From positions 62,001-126,000 of the forward strand of contig VJWM01000284.1 of the NCBI GenBank assembly GCA_010909165.1: 64,000 nucleotides of DNA. The letters run 5' to 3'. Position numbers and translations under genes: made by a program. Origin of the DNA: Anthoceros angustus (lineage: Eukaryota; Streptophyta; Anthocerotopsida; Anthocerotales; Anthocerotaceae). Each line of letters starts with the position of its first letter. Within the stretch, counting starts at the first letter, position 1. A model generated the notes under the pieces. The model did not search any database, was not told where the DNA came from, and saw nothing but the letters and a program-made list of their open reading frames with translations. Below, one piece after another: positions 1 through 12,352 of the stretch.

Positions 1-557
1 GCATTTGAGGGTTTTGTAAAACTAGTTGGTGACCATCCTGCCAAGCAAGTGACTGGATTACTTACTGGTCAATTTACGTATGAAGCCATCTCGTGTAAGG
101 GATTGTTTCGAACACGCTCGCTACATGGGCAGACTTTTCTGTAGTGTCGTCGTATTGGCGTGGTTTTATCAGGCTCGCAAGTTTCTAATCACGGTTAAGA
201 CCGTGCAGTCTATGAACAGCTGGTCAAACATCGAATGGCCTGTTGAACTGGAGATTAAATACGTTCGCTTGCTGGAACGATCCGACGGAAAACACCGTGG
301 TTCTCAGCCGTGACCAAGAACCATTTCCCCGGATGGCAGTTGGGAGGAAACCAATCACCGCTACAGGGTACATTAATATTTGCACAATATGCATACATCA
401 TCGACATCGCAATGGAACATGGGACAACTGACTTAAGTTCACATCAGATGCTAAGCACACTCCCTTCTCTTACAACAACCTCCTATTACAACTGCTTGCT
501 GACATTACCCTGACTCCGCATAACACCAGGTGAGTACTCGTTACTCTTCCTTCATTC
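1..557. other. Unassigned stretch with short open frames
   Basis: I recognise no gene here. A forward frame is open from base 1 to about 153 and several overlapping short frames follow up to about 513, as in a coding sequence broken by frameshifts, but none shows a family motif. It lies just beyond the stop codon of the minus-strand PPR pseudogene next to it. Confidence 0.3.
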
Positions 558-2966
558 TCACGGCCGACCCTTATAACTGCAACAACCAGCTTCAAATCAA
601 CGCCACGGTACCCATCCGGTGACAACAATCTCTCTTCTCAACTCTGGACACGATCGGTGCACCCGTGGCAGTCACTGCACATGCGTAGATTCCTCGTTAC
701 CAGAAGAAGGCTACAACTCGAAGTGTTAAAGAGACCAAACGCCTGAGGTATCTCCCGGAATGCCCGCAACGCATATCTCCCTTCCCCTTCTCAGACAGTA
801 GTTTCAACACCAACTTTGTCTGTAGTACGTGGCTCCTTCCTCCTTCGGATGTCCACTCATTCTCTCTACCTTGAGCGTGTTTTACCTCTACAAACGTACA
901 TACCTTCTTCTGCACCTCCACGCCCGGCACTGCAGATTTCTCGTTAGCTCCTGCTACGCTTCTCTGTGTTTCAATCTCCTCTACATTGCTCCACTTACAT
1001 GTATCTGCATTGATATTGGCCATGAGGGGGTATGCGGACACCTGCTGATAGTCCAATCAACAGAGCTTTTCAGAACATCGGATCACCCTCTCAATATCCC
1101 CGTGACTTTCGAGGGCATTCAGCATATCGATTTGCTTTGCGCTGACATAAAAATAGCATGTTCTCTGCCGCATCTGAATGGCCTGCACTTGTCATGCTCC
1201 ATGGTCGGTTGATGCCATGCTACCATAGAATCGAAGTACTTGCGACCCTGTTTCATCAGTCCCTCATGACGGCATGCTGCTAAAAGGCAAGTGAAAGTAG
1301 CATGCTAGCATTTGGCTGAACGCCAGGGACTAACATATCCTCTATAGCAAGCTAGAGTGTCGTGATCTTCAACACAGGTACCACACCCAGCAATCAGGAC
1401 CGTCCATATCACCCACATCCCTAGAGGCCAATCTGTCAAAAACTTGGGATGAATCTTCCAGTTCGGCACATTTCGAATTCCCAACACCGCTACAGTGTCG
1501 TGATCTTCAACACATGTCCCGCACCCAGCAATCAGAACCGTCCATGTTACCCACATCCTTAGAGGCCAATCTGTCAAAAACTTGGCATGAATCTTCCAGT
1601 TTGGCATATTTCGAATTCCCATACATGTTCACCAGGCAGGTGCCCAACAGTATGCTATCTAGCTGCCTTCTTTCCACAATCTGCGAGTGCAGCTGCCTGC
1701 CCCATCTGTAAGGCACCGGCACTTGCACAGGGCTTCAGAACGCAACCTCTAAAGTCATGGGGCGGCCACAACAAGGCCTTCCTGCTCCATTGTCCGTAAT
1801 GAAGAAACGCCTCTTGGCCGAGCCCTTGCTGTGTGCATACCCAGCAAGCAGCACGATCGTGTCACAACATTCCTTATCGCCATAAATAACCCGGCATGAA
1901 CCGTCCAGTTCGCCTCATCTTGCAGACATGTTCACTAGGCAGTTGGCCACCTAGTGACAAGGCCGTCCACCTCCCCTGGAAGCAGCTGCCAGCCCTTCTG
2001 TCAGGTGCCAGCCCTTGCATAGGGCTTCGGCAAGTAAGCATATGTGACATGATCAAGCACAATCAGGCCTTGTTGCTACATTGGTCGGTACAGAACAAGC
2101 GCCTCTTGATCGAACCCATGAAACACAGATCTTCATTCCATGTCACCACATCCTTCGCGGCCGAGCTGCCAAAAGCCCAGCGTGCATCTTCCAGTTCGCC
2201 ACCTAAAATTTCCACACTTGTGCACTAGGCAATTGGCAATAACCACGTCAGGAAGAGTGCTACTGTGCAACGCATCACAGTGCATGTCTTTCAGCCAGAT
2301 TCCAATTTGGCAGCAAATGCACAAGCTTGAAGGGCCACACCTGAGATACGCATCTCCTGGTATCAGTGGTACGGCCTCCTTTGGTTTTTCATGGTTAGAA
2401 TGTGCCAAGACTGTGGAAGGCATTTGGTTTCACACCCTGGTGAACACCTCCATGGCGTCTTGTAACCTACATCCACATGAATACATGCGCAAGATATGGT
2501 TCCCCGAAAATGTACGACTCGTACCCCAAGTTTGACAACAAGATCCGACCTCGTCGCTACTGACCCAGATTGCTCTACCTGCATAGGGTCTTAGCAGAGT
2601 GAAAAACAGAGACTGAGAAACAGGGCAGTCTGTCTGCGCCGGAAATTCTAGGTCTCTAATGGCCTCAGTAAGCTTCACACCGTGACATAACGTGCTCACG
2701 GTTACAGCCGTTACTCCCATTTCCCGACCTATGCCTGCCAGGCTCACGCCTATCTGAAAGGTCGACTTGGGCGGAGGGGCACCATAGGGCATAGGGAGAC
2801 CTCGAGGTTGTACTCTGTAGCCTTCAGCTGCCATCACCTCTGCGACAAGCAAGAGACAGTGCAGGTAGTCAACCATCCATCCAGGCACCCAGCATGGATC
2901 TTTCATCCCGACGAACCGCCGCTGCTGGATGGAAAAAAGAGCGGTGCACACCAAAATCCAGACCAA
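558..2966 (-). pseudogene. Broken PPR-DYW:KP RNA-editing-factor copy
   Basis: Read on the minus strand, this matches the intact PPR protein at 48.8-51.2 kb almost end to end, but in several frames. The N-terminal part (about 2720-2430) has MGVTAVTVS and NHILRMYSCG. PPR motifs follow at 2423-2133, around 1970, and at 1728-1305. The E and DYW regions lie at 1056-697 (a counterpart of the intact protein's YVLMANAYADAG stretch, then TKLVLKLLSEK). The last codons, ending at 558, read CCSYKGRP, so the GRP ending of the DYW:KP class is kept. Frameshifts, in-frame stops and a local 138-bp duplication break the frame. The upstream part carries about 80 extra residues not found in the intact gene. Some indels may be sequencing errors, but the divergence from the intact gene is large, so this is probably a true pseudogene. 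Confidence 0.8.
1361..1636. repeat. 138-bp tandem duplication inside the PPR pseudogene
   Basis: Two copies begin with cgtgatcttcaacaca at 1361 and 1499. Each encodes, on the minus strand, one PPR-sized segment with WTVLIAGCGTC near its end. The copies differ by a handful of substitutions. The unit is longer than one 31-residue S motif, so it spans more than one repeat boundary. Confidence 0.75.
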
Positions 2967-2999
2967 GAAAAGTAAGAATACTGGCCTTTAGAAGTATTA

Positions 3000-4195
3000 C
3001 ATGAGACCCCACGCGGGAATTGGCATGGCCCTTGAGCACGCCGCTGATGTTGACGGCAAACATCCTATCCACAGCTGCAAAGCATGCCGGCAGCACATTC
3101 ACAGCCTCCGAAACCTTCCCACACACTGTGCTTAATATCATTCCACATTATCCCACAGTGAGCCGAATGCTTCATCAACTTCCTTCACTAGTTCACTGCA
3201 ACGGTGCTATTGGAGCAGATTGGCGTCATCTCAACTTTGCTGGCAAACTGGCGTCATCTCAAATTTGCTCATGAAGCCTCTGGTGCAGACATTTGTCATC
3301 CTCCACGGCCTGGTTTGCCCGTTCTGCAGACAAGTCGTATCATTGTTAGAATATGAAGATAAACCTAGAATAACTGGGAACGGAGACGTTATAGATTTGC
3401 AGAGATTGGAAACTCCCATCTACACCGAGGGAGTGGGGAAGAACCCACTCAAGGCCCAAGGCCAAGGGGGACTAGCCCCCGCGAATTAGGGTATTCTTAT
3501 ATTACTCCACCAAGGAAGTATACATGACACCTGCAAACACTAGCATGGCTATCTACAAGCTATTAGTGCGTGTGTGTCATCAGAGTCTAACTTGCTCTGG
3601 TGGTAGTGAGGTTATTCACCTAACCTAGTAGGCCATTGGCCTTGGGGACCATCTATCTACTAGTGCTGGAGTAGCATATGGTTGAATCTCTAACATCATC
3701 GGAAGGAGGATGATATAGGAATCGGTCTAAGGTGTCAAAGATCTGCCGCCACGAGGTGGTATGCAAACCTCAAGTGGAGAGAGGTGGAAGGTGAGGACAT
3801 GTGAAGGTTTTAGTTCAAATTGACAGCAAGATGATGAGAGCTGCTGCTGCTGCCATGATACCTGTTCGATTGCACCAGTCCAAGGGTAAAAACCCTTCTG
3901 CTACATTTGAACTGCTCACAGACAGATAGGGAAACACATTCAACACCAGTTCTGCTGTATCCGGTTTGTCGTTTGTCGTTTGTGTCTGAACATCATCAGA
4001 GACAAATCGGATGCAGCAAAACTATCAATTCGATTTGTTGTAGTGTTCTATGGACCAACGCCAGGCCAGCACTTGCTTTGATCCAAGTGGAAAGAGGAAC
4101 TGAAGCTGCCAGTGGATCGTCCGTAGCCCCGCCGTCTGAAGAGCAACACACACCATTGCCAAAAGCCACAATTGTGCGAGCTCCCAGGTACGCCA
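3000..4195. other. Upstream region of the PPR copy, no gene recognised
   Basis: This 1.2-kb stretch lies upstream of the minus-strand PPR pseudogene and recurs exactly at 4750-5950. A diverged version is at 60.4-61.2 kb, so it belongs to the duplicated PPR-family locus. Short open frames (for example 3220-3489) are identical in both copies but resemble nothing known. It contains the perfect palindrome ggggactagcccc near 3468, which recurs near 5221 and 54471. Confidence 0.5.
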
Positions 4196-4766
4196 TGGTG
4201 AACACCTCCATGGCGTCTTGTAACCTACATCCACATGAATACATGCGCAAGATATGGTTCCCGAAAATGTACGACTCGTACCCCAAGTTTGACAACAAGA
4301 TCCGACCTCGTCGCTACTGACCCAGATTGCTCTACCTGCATAGGGTCTTAGCAGAGTGAAAACAGAGACTGAGAAACAGGGCAGTCTGTCTGCGCCGGAA
4401 ATTCTAGGTCTCTAATGGCCTCAGTAAGCTTCACACCGTGACATAACGTGCTCACGGTTACAGCCGTTACTCCCATTTCCCGACCTATGCCTGCCAGGCT
4501 CACGCCTATCTGAAAGGTCGACTTGGGCGGAGGGCACCATAGGGCATAGGGAGACCTCGAGGTTGTACTCTGTAGCCTTCAGCTGCCATCACCTCTGCGA
4601 CAAGCAAGAGACAGTGCAGGTAGTCAACCATCCATCCAGGCACCCAGCATGGATCTTTCATCCCGACGAACCGCCGCTGCTGGATGGAAAAAGAGCGGTG
4701 CACACCAAAATCCAGACCAAGAAAAGTAAGAATACTGGCCTTTAGAAGTATTACATGAGACCCCAC
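4196..4766 (-). pseudogene. Second copy of the PPR N-terminal fragment
   Basis: This is the part of the tandem duplication that repeats the 5' end of the broken PPR gene. It reads NHILRMYSCG and DAMEVFT on the minus strand around 4200-4260 and the same N-terminal segment up to 4766. It stops abruptly at the duplication junction near 4196, where the frame runs into unrelated upstream sequence. It has no E or DYW domain. Confidence 0.75.
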
Positions 4767-5889
4767 GCGGAATTGGCATGGCCCTTGAGCACGCCGCTGA
4801 TGTTGACGGCAAACATCCTATCCACAGCTGCAAAGCATGCCGGCAGCACATTCACAGCCTCCGAAACCTTCCCACACACTGTGCTTAATATCATTCCACA
4901 TTATCCCACAGTGAGCCGAATGCTTCATCAACTTCCTTCACTAGTTCACTGCAACGGTGCTATTGGAGCAGATTGGCGTCATCTCAACTTTGCTGGCAAA
5001 CTGGCGTCATCTCAAATTTGCTCATGAAGCCTCTGGTGCAGACATTTGTCATCCTCCACGGCCTGGTTTGCCCGTTCTGCAGACAAGTCGTATCATTGTT
5101 AGAATATGAAGATAAACCTAGAATAACTGGGAACGGAGACGTTATAGATTTGCAGAGATTGGAAACTCCCATCTACACCGAGGGAGTGGGGAAGAACCCA
5201 CTCAAGGCCCAAGGCCAAGGGGGACTAGCCCCCGCGAATTAGGGTATTCTTATATTACTCCACCAAGGAAGTATACATGACACCTGCAAACACTAGCATG
5301 GCTATCTACAAGCTATTAGTGCGTGTGTGTCATCAGAGTCTAACTTGCTCTGGTGGTAGTGAGGTTATTCACCTAACCTAGTAGGCCATTGGCCTTGGGG
5401 ACCATCTATCTACTAGTGCTGGAGTAGCATATGGTTGAATCTCTAACATCATCGGAAGGAGGATGATATAGGAATCGGTCTAAGGTGTCAAAGATCTGCC
5501 GCCACGAGGTGGTATGCAAACCTCAAGTGGAGAGAGGTGGAAGGTGAGGACATGTGAAGGTTTTAGTTCAAATTGACAGCAAGATGATGAGAGCTGCTGC
5601 TGCTGCCATGATACCTGTTCGATTGCACCAGTCCAAGGGTAAAAACCCTTCTGCTACATTTGAACTGCTCACAGACAGATAGGGAAACACATTCAACACC
5701 AGTTCTGCTGTATCCGGTTTGTCGTTTGTCGTTTGTGTCTGAACATCATCAGAGACAAATCGGATGCAGCAAAACTATCAATTCGATTTGTTGTAGTGTT
5801 CTATGGACCAACGCCAGGCCAGCACTTGCTTTGATCCAAGTGGAAAGAGGAACTGAAGCTGCCAGTGGATCGTCCGTAGCCCCCGCCGT

Positions 5890-6215
5890 CTGAAGAGCAA
5901 CACACACCATTGCCAAAGCCACAATTGTGCGAGCTCCCAGGTACGCCATGGGCTGGCGCCGTAACCTGAATTCCAAGGAGGAGATCAGCGATCTTCAAGC
6001 CTGAAGCTTGCGATTTCAAGACTGTCGATGTCCAGCAGCGCTCGATGAGGGTACTCACGCAGAGGGCGGCAATCGAGCTGGAATCTTGAACTGGACGACA
6101 TGCGATTGATCGATGATGACAGAAGTGTCGCTGCACAGGCCCACTTATACAGGGATTCTGGACTGGAGTCCGAGTACGCATGCTCACTTTGAAGAGCGCT
6201 TCCGTGCATCCAGTC
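5890..6215. repeat. Dispersed repeat, inverted copy at 63.5-63.8 kb
   Basis: Reverse-complementing this stretch gives a close match to 63508-63830: shared blocks include gcacggaagcgctcttcaaa, actcggactccagt, ttccaaggaggagatc and gagcaacacacaccattgcc. A shorter version (gatgcacagaaacgctcttt) is at about 21216. No protein was recognised in it. Confidence 0.75.
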
Positions 6216-6601
6216 GTCCCAAGTCTCCAGTTTCTTTGGCCGGGAGGCCACGAGCAAATCGCACTGGCATTTTGTGGTGATCATGACTTAAGTAAAGAGG
6301 CGGGCACAGTTTGTCCAGCCCGCGCCACTTTTCCTCGCATTTTAGATGCCCACAACCATGCTGTTGGTGTTGGGATCATTACGGATGAAAAGTTGTTAGA
6401 CATCAAATTGATATGAACTAAAAACTTATTCCTCTAAATGGTTTAAAAATTAAAAAAAATTAAAAAGTATTTGAGATAAGATATATAGATATATAAAACT
6501 AAAGATATTGAGATATCCTGAAGTAAAAGATCGAGATACCAGACGGTTATACGCTATATATGTGAGCAGAGGTCAAGTGATTTTATGTAGTTTGTGGTAC
6601 C

Positions 6602-8644
6602 ATGGAACCAAAGAGAGATATCATCATGTTTGCTAGGTGTTTATTATTATTGACTTGCTTGTCATTAATTAGGGATGCTAATGCATTCTCGGTGGCTAAT
6701 ATTATCTTACCATTTGTTGAATCGCACAATGTACTGTGTTTCTGCACCTATGGATGTGACTTTTCTATTGGATTGCCTCCAACTGTTTTTGATTTGTTGA
6801 AGAATGAACCTAGATTCATAGTAGTATACTAATTTTTTCATAGCTCTTCACATGACCCTGTTGCAGCTTTCAGATGGCTCTATAGTGGATTGCGTCAATG
6901 TTGAAAATCAAGTCACCTTACAAGATCCACGTTTTCAAGATCACGTTATTGATGTAATTTAAGGCTTTTAATATTTATGGATATATTTAGCTTTCATTTC
7001 CAACATCTTTTAATCTTTCATGTTCACTACATGCAGAAACCATCACCACCAACGGTACACATAGAAGATGTAGACGATGCAAATCCACCAGTTCAATTGT
7101 ATAAAAAGGAAGTAGGTTCTTGTCCCGAAGGTACCATTCCTATTCTGCGCATGTCGAAAGAAGAAATTCAGAAAATACTAGAGCTCGAGAGGATATCAAA
7201 AAGACCCGAGGGCTTGACCCATCATCCACATAACCCTTCAATTACTTCTTCATCTACAGGAACAATTCAGGTATGCAAAATTTCGCATTTTTGTTAATGT
7301 GAGTCTTGCAATTTTCATATATACTAAGTATTATAAAGATTGTTACTATTGTTATCTTTCAGTATGTGATAGCAAACCTTCAGGGAGAATATCACGGGGG
7401 AGGAGTACATATCAGTCTTTGGAAACCCACAACACCTCAAACAGATTTTACAACCTCCCAAATGTGGGTGATCAATCAGAAAACAAAAGACCTTAACTCT
7501 GCTGAAGCGGGATGGCATGTAAGGCATTTCAGAACTGGCATTTCATTTCTGTATCTTTAAGTTTTGCCTATGGTTTACTGTAAACATTATGCATTTGATA
7601 TCTAGGTCCATTTTTTATCAATTTTTTCGTGTGAGACGACCCATTATTAATTTGAATTGAATTTACTGTACACAGGTGTATCCATCACACTATGCGAGAA
7701 GTACGGATCCTCGTTTGTTTGTTTATTGGACGGTATGTGCTACATAAGTCCTTGCATGGTTTTGATAACTTTAATAGTTTTTTTTGTGTTCTATGATTAA
7801 CTGGAGTTTTATGTGTTTGTTTGTTTATTGGGCGGTACGTGTTACATAAGTCCTTGCATCACTATTCACCAAAAATAAATCCTTGCATAGTTTTAATAAC
7901 TTTAATAGTTTTTTTTTGTGTTCTATGATTAACTAGAGTTTTTTGTGTTGCGCAGTCAGATGGTTATCATTCTATAGGTTGTTATAATCTTTTATGCTCA
8001 GGATTTGTCCAAACTTCTTCAGAATATTTATTAGGTGGAACTTTTACCGGTAACTATGAGGGCACAAGTTTACTATTCACAATCTACAAAGTATATCCCC
8101 CTCTTATCTTTGTTTTCTCAAAATTTCTTAAATCATTTGATTCTTAGTTCCATAGTAAAATATAATTTTTGTACATTTAAACTTCTAATTTATTTATTTT
8201 CCTTGATGCATGTCTAAATTGAAGAGCAACATTTCGGATAATTGGTGGCTGTATATTGATAATAAGCCGGTAGGTTATTGGCCTTTCTCCATCTACTCAC
8301 CAGATTCTCTTCAACAATTCACATCAGATATTATATTTGGAGGCAAGGTGTATCGATCACCTCTAGACTCACCGGTAGCAATGGGAAATGGACGATTTGG
8401 TTCTACAGCAAGAGGTCCAGTACCTTGTGGTGAGACTGATACTCCAGCACATCTTGCCGATTTGTTTTATTTAACGGCGAATGAGGCTAATAATTTAATT
8501 ACACATAAAGTTGAGAATTCTGGGGATCTGAAAATATTGGAATCACATCCGGAAAACTATAATTCGAAGATTTTTTTTCATCAGCCATATGGTCCATGTT
8601 TTGCTGGAGGTACTTGTCTATTTTATGGTGGTCCTGGTGTTTAG
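6602..8644 (+). CDS. Neprosin-domain (DUF239) secreted protein, seven exons
   Basis: I read seven exons: 6602-6730, 6867-6953, 7037-7270, 7363-7518, 7676-7732, 7956-8090 and 8225-8644. All introns are GT-AG and phase 0, giving 405 residues. The first 28 residues form a signal peptide (hydrophobic run LLLLTCLSL). The propeptide region includes SDGSIVDCV, like the DGDIIDC motif of this family. The neprosin domain has EAGWHVYPSHY, SDGYHSIGCYNLLCSGFVQT, NWWLYIDNKPVGYWP and a C-terminal FYGGPGV. Family members are secreted and probably proteolytic: Nepenthes neprosin is a glutamic prolyl endopeptidase. The Glu of EAGW is a candidate catalytic residue, but I cannot place the second one with confidence. 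The end of exon 1 is the least certain boundary. A donor at 6821 also keeps frame but leaves only a 46-nt intron. Confidence 0.85.
7715..7955 (+). repeat. Tandem duplication inside neprosin intron 5
   Basis: The end of exon 5 and its splice donor (gtttattggacggtatgtg) are repeated in the intron as gtttattgggcggtacgtg near 7822, followed each time by acataagtccttgcat, a T run and gtgttctatgattaact. The intron thus carries a decoy copy of the donor region. The inverted paralogue lacks this duplication. Confidence 0.7.
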
Positions 8645-9340
8645 AGATCTTCTTGGAACGGATGGAAACCGAGGCCTATTCATATGATGGCTACATTATG
8701 TCATCATAACTAGCTCTATGTAATAGTTAGGATGAACATAGTGAGTAATCTTTTTTTATCTATTTTATTTTGTTAATCATACGGTAAACATGTCTCTAAG
8801 TGAAAAGCTCAAAACGGGACTAGCGTCCTCCTTTCAAGGAGTGACATCCAGACATGAGTTCAATAGAACTCCACACTTAAGACGGATCAGTTCTTCGATA
8901 GGGTGCTGCGCATCCCCAGCTATAAACATCATGCCCTTGTCTCTGCAGTGTGCGGAGCCGCTAGTTGTTCATGTCCTATGGGGTTTCACCCTACGGGTTA
9001 CTCTAGTTGTTAATGCCCTACGGAGTTACTCCAAACTAAATTCGAGGGCGAACTTCGATGTATACTTCTATATACCTATATAATGTCTCTAAAGTCACTA
9101 GAAAAAAATGGAGCTGGCCCTTCGGAGGTTGTAGCCGGCTTGTGTGTGCTATGAGGGATTTAATCTTTCGAATGCATCCTTAGGTGGCCAACGGCCTGTT
9201 TGTCATGGTTATTTATGTTTAACCTAGCCATTGGTTAATTAAGTGACCTTTAGGGTTGATTGTTTATAATGTATATAAACTTGACATTCCTATAATTTAA
9301 TTCTCTTGCACACATATTGTAGAGTTTCTTGTCTTCCGCT
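8645..9340. other. Neprosin 3' flank, then LTR-like sequence
   Basis: Up to about 8940 this is the 3' flank of the neprosin gene, shared with the inverted arm. From about 9090 it has the look of a long terminal repeat (tgtataaacttgacattcc, ending near ttgtcttccgctaaa) because a primer-binding-site-like motif follows at 9350. I could not define both LTR ends. Confidence 0.35.
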
Positions 9341-9349
9341 AAATTGACA

Positions 9350-9362
9350 TAGTATCAGAGCC
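9350..9362 (+). other. Primer-binding site of an LTR retrotransposon
   Basis: The sequence tagtatcagagcc matches the plant LTR-retrotransposon primer-binding site complementary to the 3' end of initiator tRNA-Met (TGGTATCAGAGC). It follows an LTR-like stretch and precedes a gag-like region on the same strand, which fits the order of an LTR element. Confidence 0.6.
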
Positions 9363-9539
9363 ACAATAGCTGTTGTGTCTGATTGCTAGCGCTGGCGAGG
9401 TTGATATGCACATGACTCACATCCCTCACACATGGAGGGATGTATAATTGTATGCCTATACTTTAGCCAAAGCCTGCACTCCAGATTCAGTTAGTGCTTT
9501 CTAGTTCTAATTCTAGGAAAATGCACTAATGATCCTACA

Positions 9540-10700
9540 TAGGCAATTGACATGGCTAGAAGGGGAGGATGCCATCCGGAGGAGCTGCTGTCTCAATCAC
9601 TTGTAAGGTAGTACAGTAATCAACAAATTCAGGCTTCTTGAAGGTGCTCTTGTAGACTTTCTCCACCACCGCTCAAGAGATCTGATTTGGTGAACAGACG
9701 TGGAGCTTCTCCTCCTCCCCATTGCTACTGCAATTGTCATATGCAGCAACACAGTCAGGATTCCTCCTTCAGACCTCTTCAAGAGACAGGATTGAACTCT
9801 GACCAATTGGTGCAGACATTCTCGATTCGACTTCGATCTTTGGAGGCTCGAATTCAGTCCTTTGAGGAACTGGTCCAGCGCATGTTTGCCCATCAAGTTG
9901 ACAAGTTTGAGGCAATTGATCTTTCATTTACATATCTGGACATGGAGCAGTTCATGATCCAGCCACTCACTTGGGACGAACCAAAATTGGGCATTCTGCA
10001 AGGGATCTTTTGGTTGCTGCATATCTTCCTACGCTGACACCAACCCATGAGCAACGAGAGATATCATCACAGTAATTGCTCAGATCTGAAGCGACGGCTG
10101 AAGTTGCTACATGCATCACGCGGCTTGATCCTATGCTGGCGTTGTGGCTGCCTTCTCCAGCTTACTCACAACGGACTACTCAGCTTGAATTGGACGTGAC
10201 TACTCAGCTTCTATCCAGCCTGCCGGCTTCATACCAGAACTTTGTTTCTAGTCATAACTATGCTCTTCGGGACTCCTGTAAGGCTGTTGCTGCTGGTCAG
10301 CCTTCCACAATCAGCCGGAATGAAGTTGTTGGCGCCCTCCTGCAAGAGAAGCAGAGCCGTTCAAAGTCAGGAGCAGGCTCTCGTCTAAAGGGCAAATGAG
10401 TCCTTTTCGCTACAAGAGGAAAAGGATTCGGAAAGGGGAAGGATAAAGAAAAGACGAACATCCACACTTCTAACTCACCTCCTCCTTCGTCCACTAAGCG
10501 CCAGGGGAACCACAACTGGTGTCTTATTCCAGGTCACTGGGAACGTGACTATCATGAAAAGAAGGCCGGAGAACCTAAGAGAGATAATTTCCAAACAAGA
10601 GGCACACGTGACATTGAAGAATGGCAAGTCCTTTGGCATTTCACAACAACAACAACGAAGTAGCATTACTGCCCTGACAGTTTGTCTGACTTCCTCAAAG
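9540..10700 (+). mobile_element. Ty1/copia-like gag remnant
   Basis: Broken frames downstream of the primer-binding site carry copia-gag features: TQLLSSLPASYQNFV, then VGALLQEKQSRS, and a degraded zinc knuckle WCLIPGHWERDYHEKK (expected C-x2-C-x4-H-x4-C). No protease, integrase or reverse transcriptase follows, because the frame is cut by CACTA-like sequence at 10759. A partial second copy is at 11976-12350. Confidence 0.6.
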
Positions 10701-10758
10701 GAGAGATCCTCTCACTGGTTTGTGGATTCCTGGAGCAATTGCCCATATTTGCAACAAT

Positions 10759-11975
10759 CACTACTAGGAAAACAGGCCTTTTACAACGGAAATTACAACG
10801 GGAATTACAACGCCTTTACTAAGTCTGTAGTAAAAATCCCCGTAGTAAACACACCTTAGTAATATCCATAGTAAAAGTATATACGCGTATACGAGGGCTA
10901 TATCATGTATTGAATACGGTATTGTCCAACCCATACGGTGTATGGCTTGACTCGTGGTCCGTACACTGGTTAAACTTTACAACGGAACCCCTTTACGGAC
11001 ATTACTACGATACACTTACAACGATTTTACAACTTCAATAACCATGGTTAATATACTAGAGTTAAGTACTATTGACCGCAGCTTTATTAATCAAGTTAAG
11101 TAATCGATTCCGATTACCACAAACTAGTTGGCGTTAGTTAACCATGATTAACCTAATCGAATGGTTGCTGTAATCGTATGCACTCGCACGAGCCTTGTAA
11201 TAAGTATGCACTTTACAACGGACCTTGTTGTAAATGAACCCCAGTAGTGGTCTGCTTAGTAGTTAGCATTTACAACGAAGCCTTGTAAAAGGCCCTCGTT
11301 GTAAAGTTTGGAGTAGAGATAGGGTCCGTTGTAAACTTAGTGCTGCAATGAAACAAGTTGTTGTAAAAATCTACAGAGGTCTGCTGAAAAACTCCACTAA
11401 GAGATCCAAAGCCTACTACACCATGCATCCTACAATCGGTAGACTAGTTTGTCACCGGCCTCCATTTGACAAAGAATCTCGCCAACACTCCTTCACAAAC
11501 ATTCAACTACATGAACAAAGCCCACATAACGAGATGAACTTAAACAATTACGTTGAAGCTAACAGAAATTACAAAGTGAAGTGCAAGCTCTATTTACCGA
11601 CCAACTATGATGAGGATTTCTTAGCCTTTTTCAAGAATCGTCCGGGAAGAAGATGTTCCACCATGAAACCTTCATCCCGACCTCTTCTTCGTAATGGCCT
11701 CCATTACCTGCTCATCACACTCTACACTCTCATATCCCGCTCATGCAATAGATTCCACATTCACAACCTTATCGATTTTCCTTCGTAATCCACTTGAGGA
11801 CCCAAGGATGGAATTGTGGTTTCTCTTTCCAATGCGCCTCGCCTTGTTCAGCCAATTTCCATGCCTAGATCCCACACTTGATCTCTTCAAAAGTTGCTTG
11901 CCTATCAAACTTGGCTTTGAACTCCCATGAATTGCTTTTGACCTCCAAACCCAAAGCAAGAATAGGCTTATGCTT
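10759..11975. mobile_element. CACTA-type transposon end, copy 1
   Basis: Starts with CACTACTAGGAAAAC, the typical terminus of CACTA (En/Spm) elements, inside the copia-gag remnant. For about 600 bp it is packed with short subterminal motifs in both orientations (ttacaacgg, ccgttgtaaa, tttacaacga), the usual transposase-binding arrangement. I found no transposase and no matching opposite terminus, so this is an incomplete, non-autonomous or rearranged copy. Confidence 0.65.
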
Positions 11976-12352
11976 TTTCTCCACCACCGCTCAAGAGATC
12001 TGATTTGGTGAACAGACGTGGAGCTTCTCCTCCTCCCCATTGCTACTGCAATTGTCATATGCAGCAACACAGTCAGGATTCCTCCTTCGTCCACTAAGCG
12101 CCAGGGGAACCACAACTGGTGTCTTATTCCAGGTCACTGGGAACGTGACTATCATGAAAAGAAGGCCGGAGAACCTAAGAGAGATAATTTCCAAACAAGA
12201 GGCACACGTGACATTGAAGAATGGCAAGTCCTTTGGCATTTCACAACAACAACAACGAAGTAGCATTACTGCCCGACAATTGTCCGACTTCCTCAAAGGA
12301 GAGATCCTCTCAGTTCAGGATTCCCGGAGCAATTGCCCATATTTGCAACAAT

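Larger units (their letters stand above)
2438..5951. repeat. Near-identical 1.75-kb direct tandem duplication
   Basis: Copy 1 spans about 2438-4195 and copy 2 about 4196-5951. The first starts after caccctgg and the second after gtacgccatgg, so the junction shares a short tgg. By eye I find no base substitution. The only differences are single-base length changes in runs: CCCC/CCC near 2503, A5/A4 near 2600, G4/G3 near 2776, A6/A5 near 2933, GGG/GG near 3016, and two more near 4130-4165. The unit holds the 5' part of the broken PPR copy and about 1.2 kb upstream of it. It is either a very recent duplication or an assembly artefact. Confidence 0.85.
6190..8940 (+). repeat. Inverted-repeat arm 1 (neprosin gene and flanks)
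   Basis: This arm matches the reverse complement of 17460-21240. Shared sequence extends from the upstream region (ggccaaagaaact, tgatcatgact on opposite strands) through all exons and introns of the neprosin gene and beyond its stop (gacatccagacatgagttca against tgaactcatgtctggatgtc). The two genes are therefore convergent paralogues, with 8.5 kb of transposon debris between the arms. Confidence 0.8.

Noticed and set aside
2140-2535. Forward open frames over the PPR pseudogenes (also 43448-44725)
   Set aside because: They are antisense to clear PPR motifs on the minus strand; the repeated PPR modules keep several frames open.
6731-6832. Reading exon 1 of the neprosin gene on to its stop at 6832
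   Set aside because: The extension has no family similarity, the paralogue has a stop there, and a phase-0 donor at 6731 gives a normal 136-nt intron.
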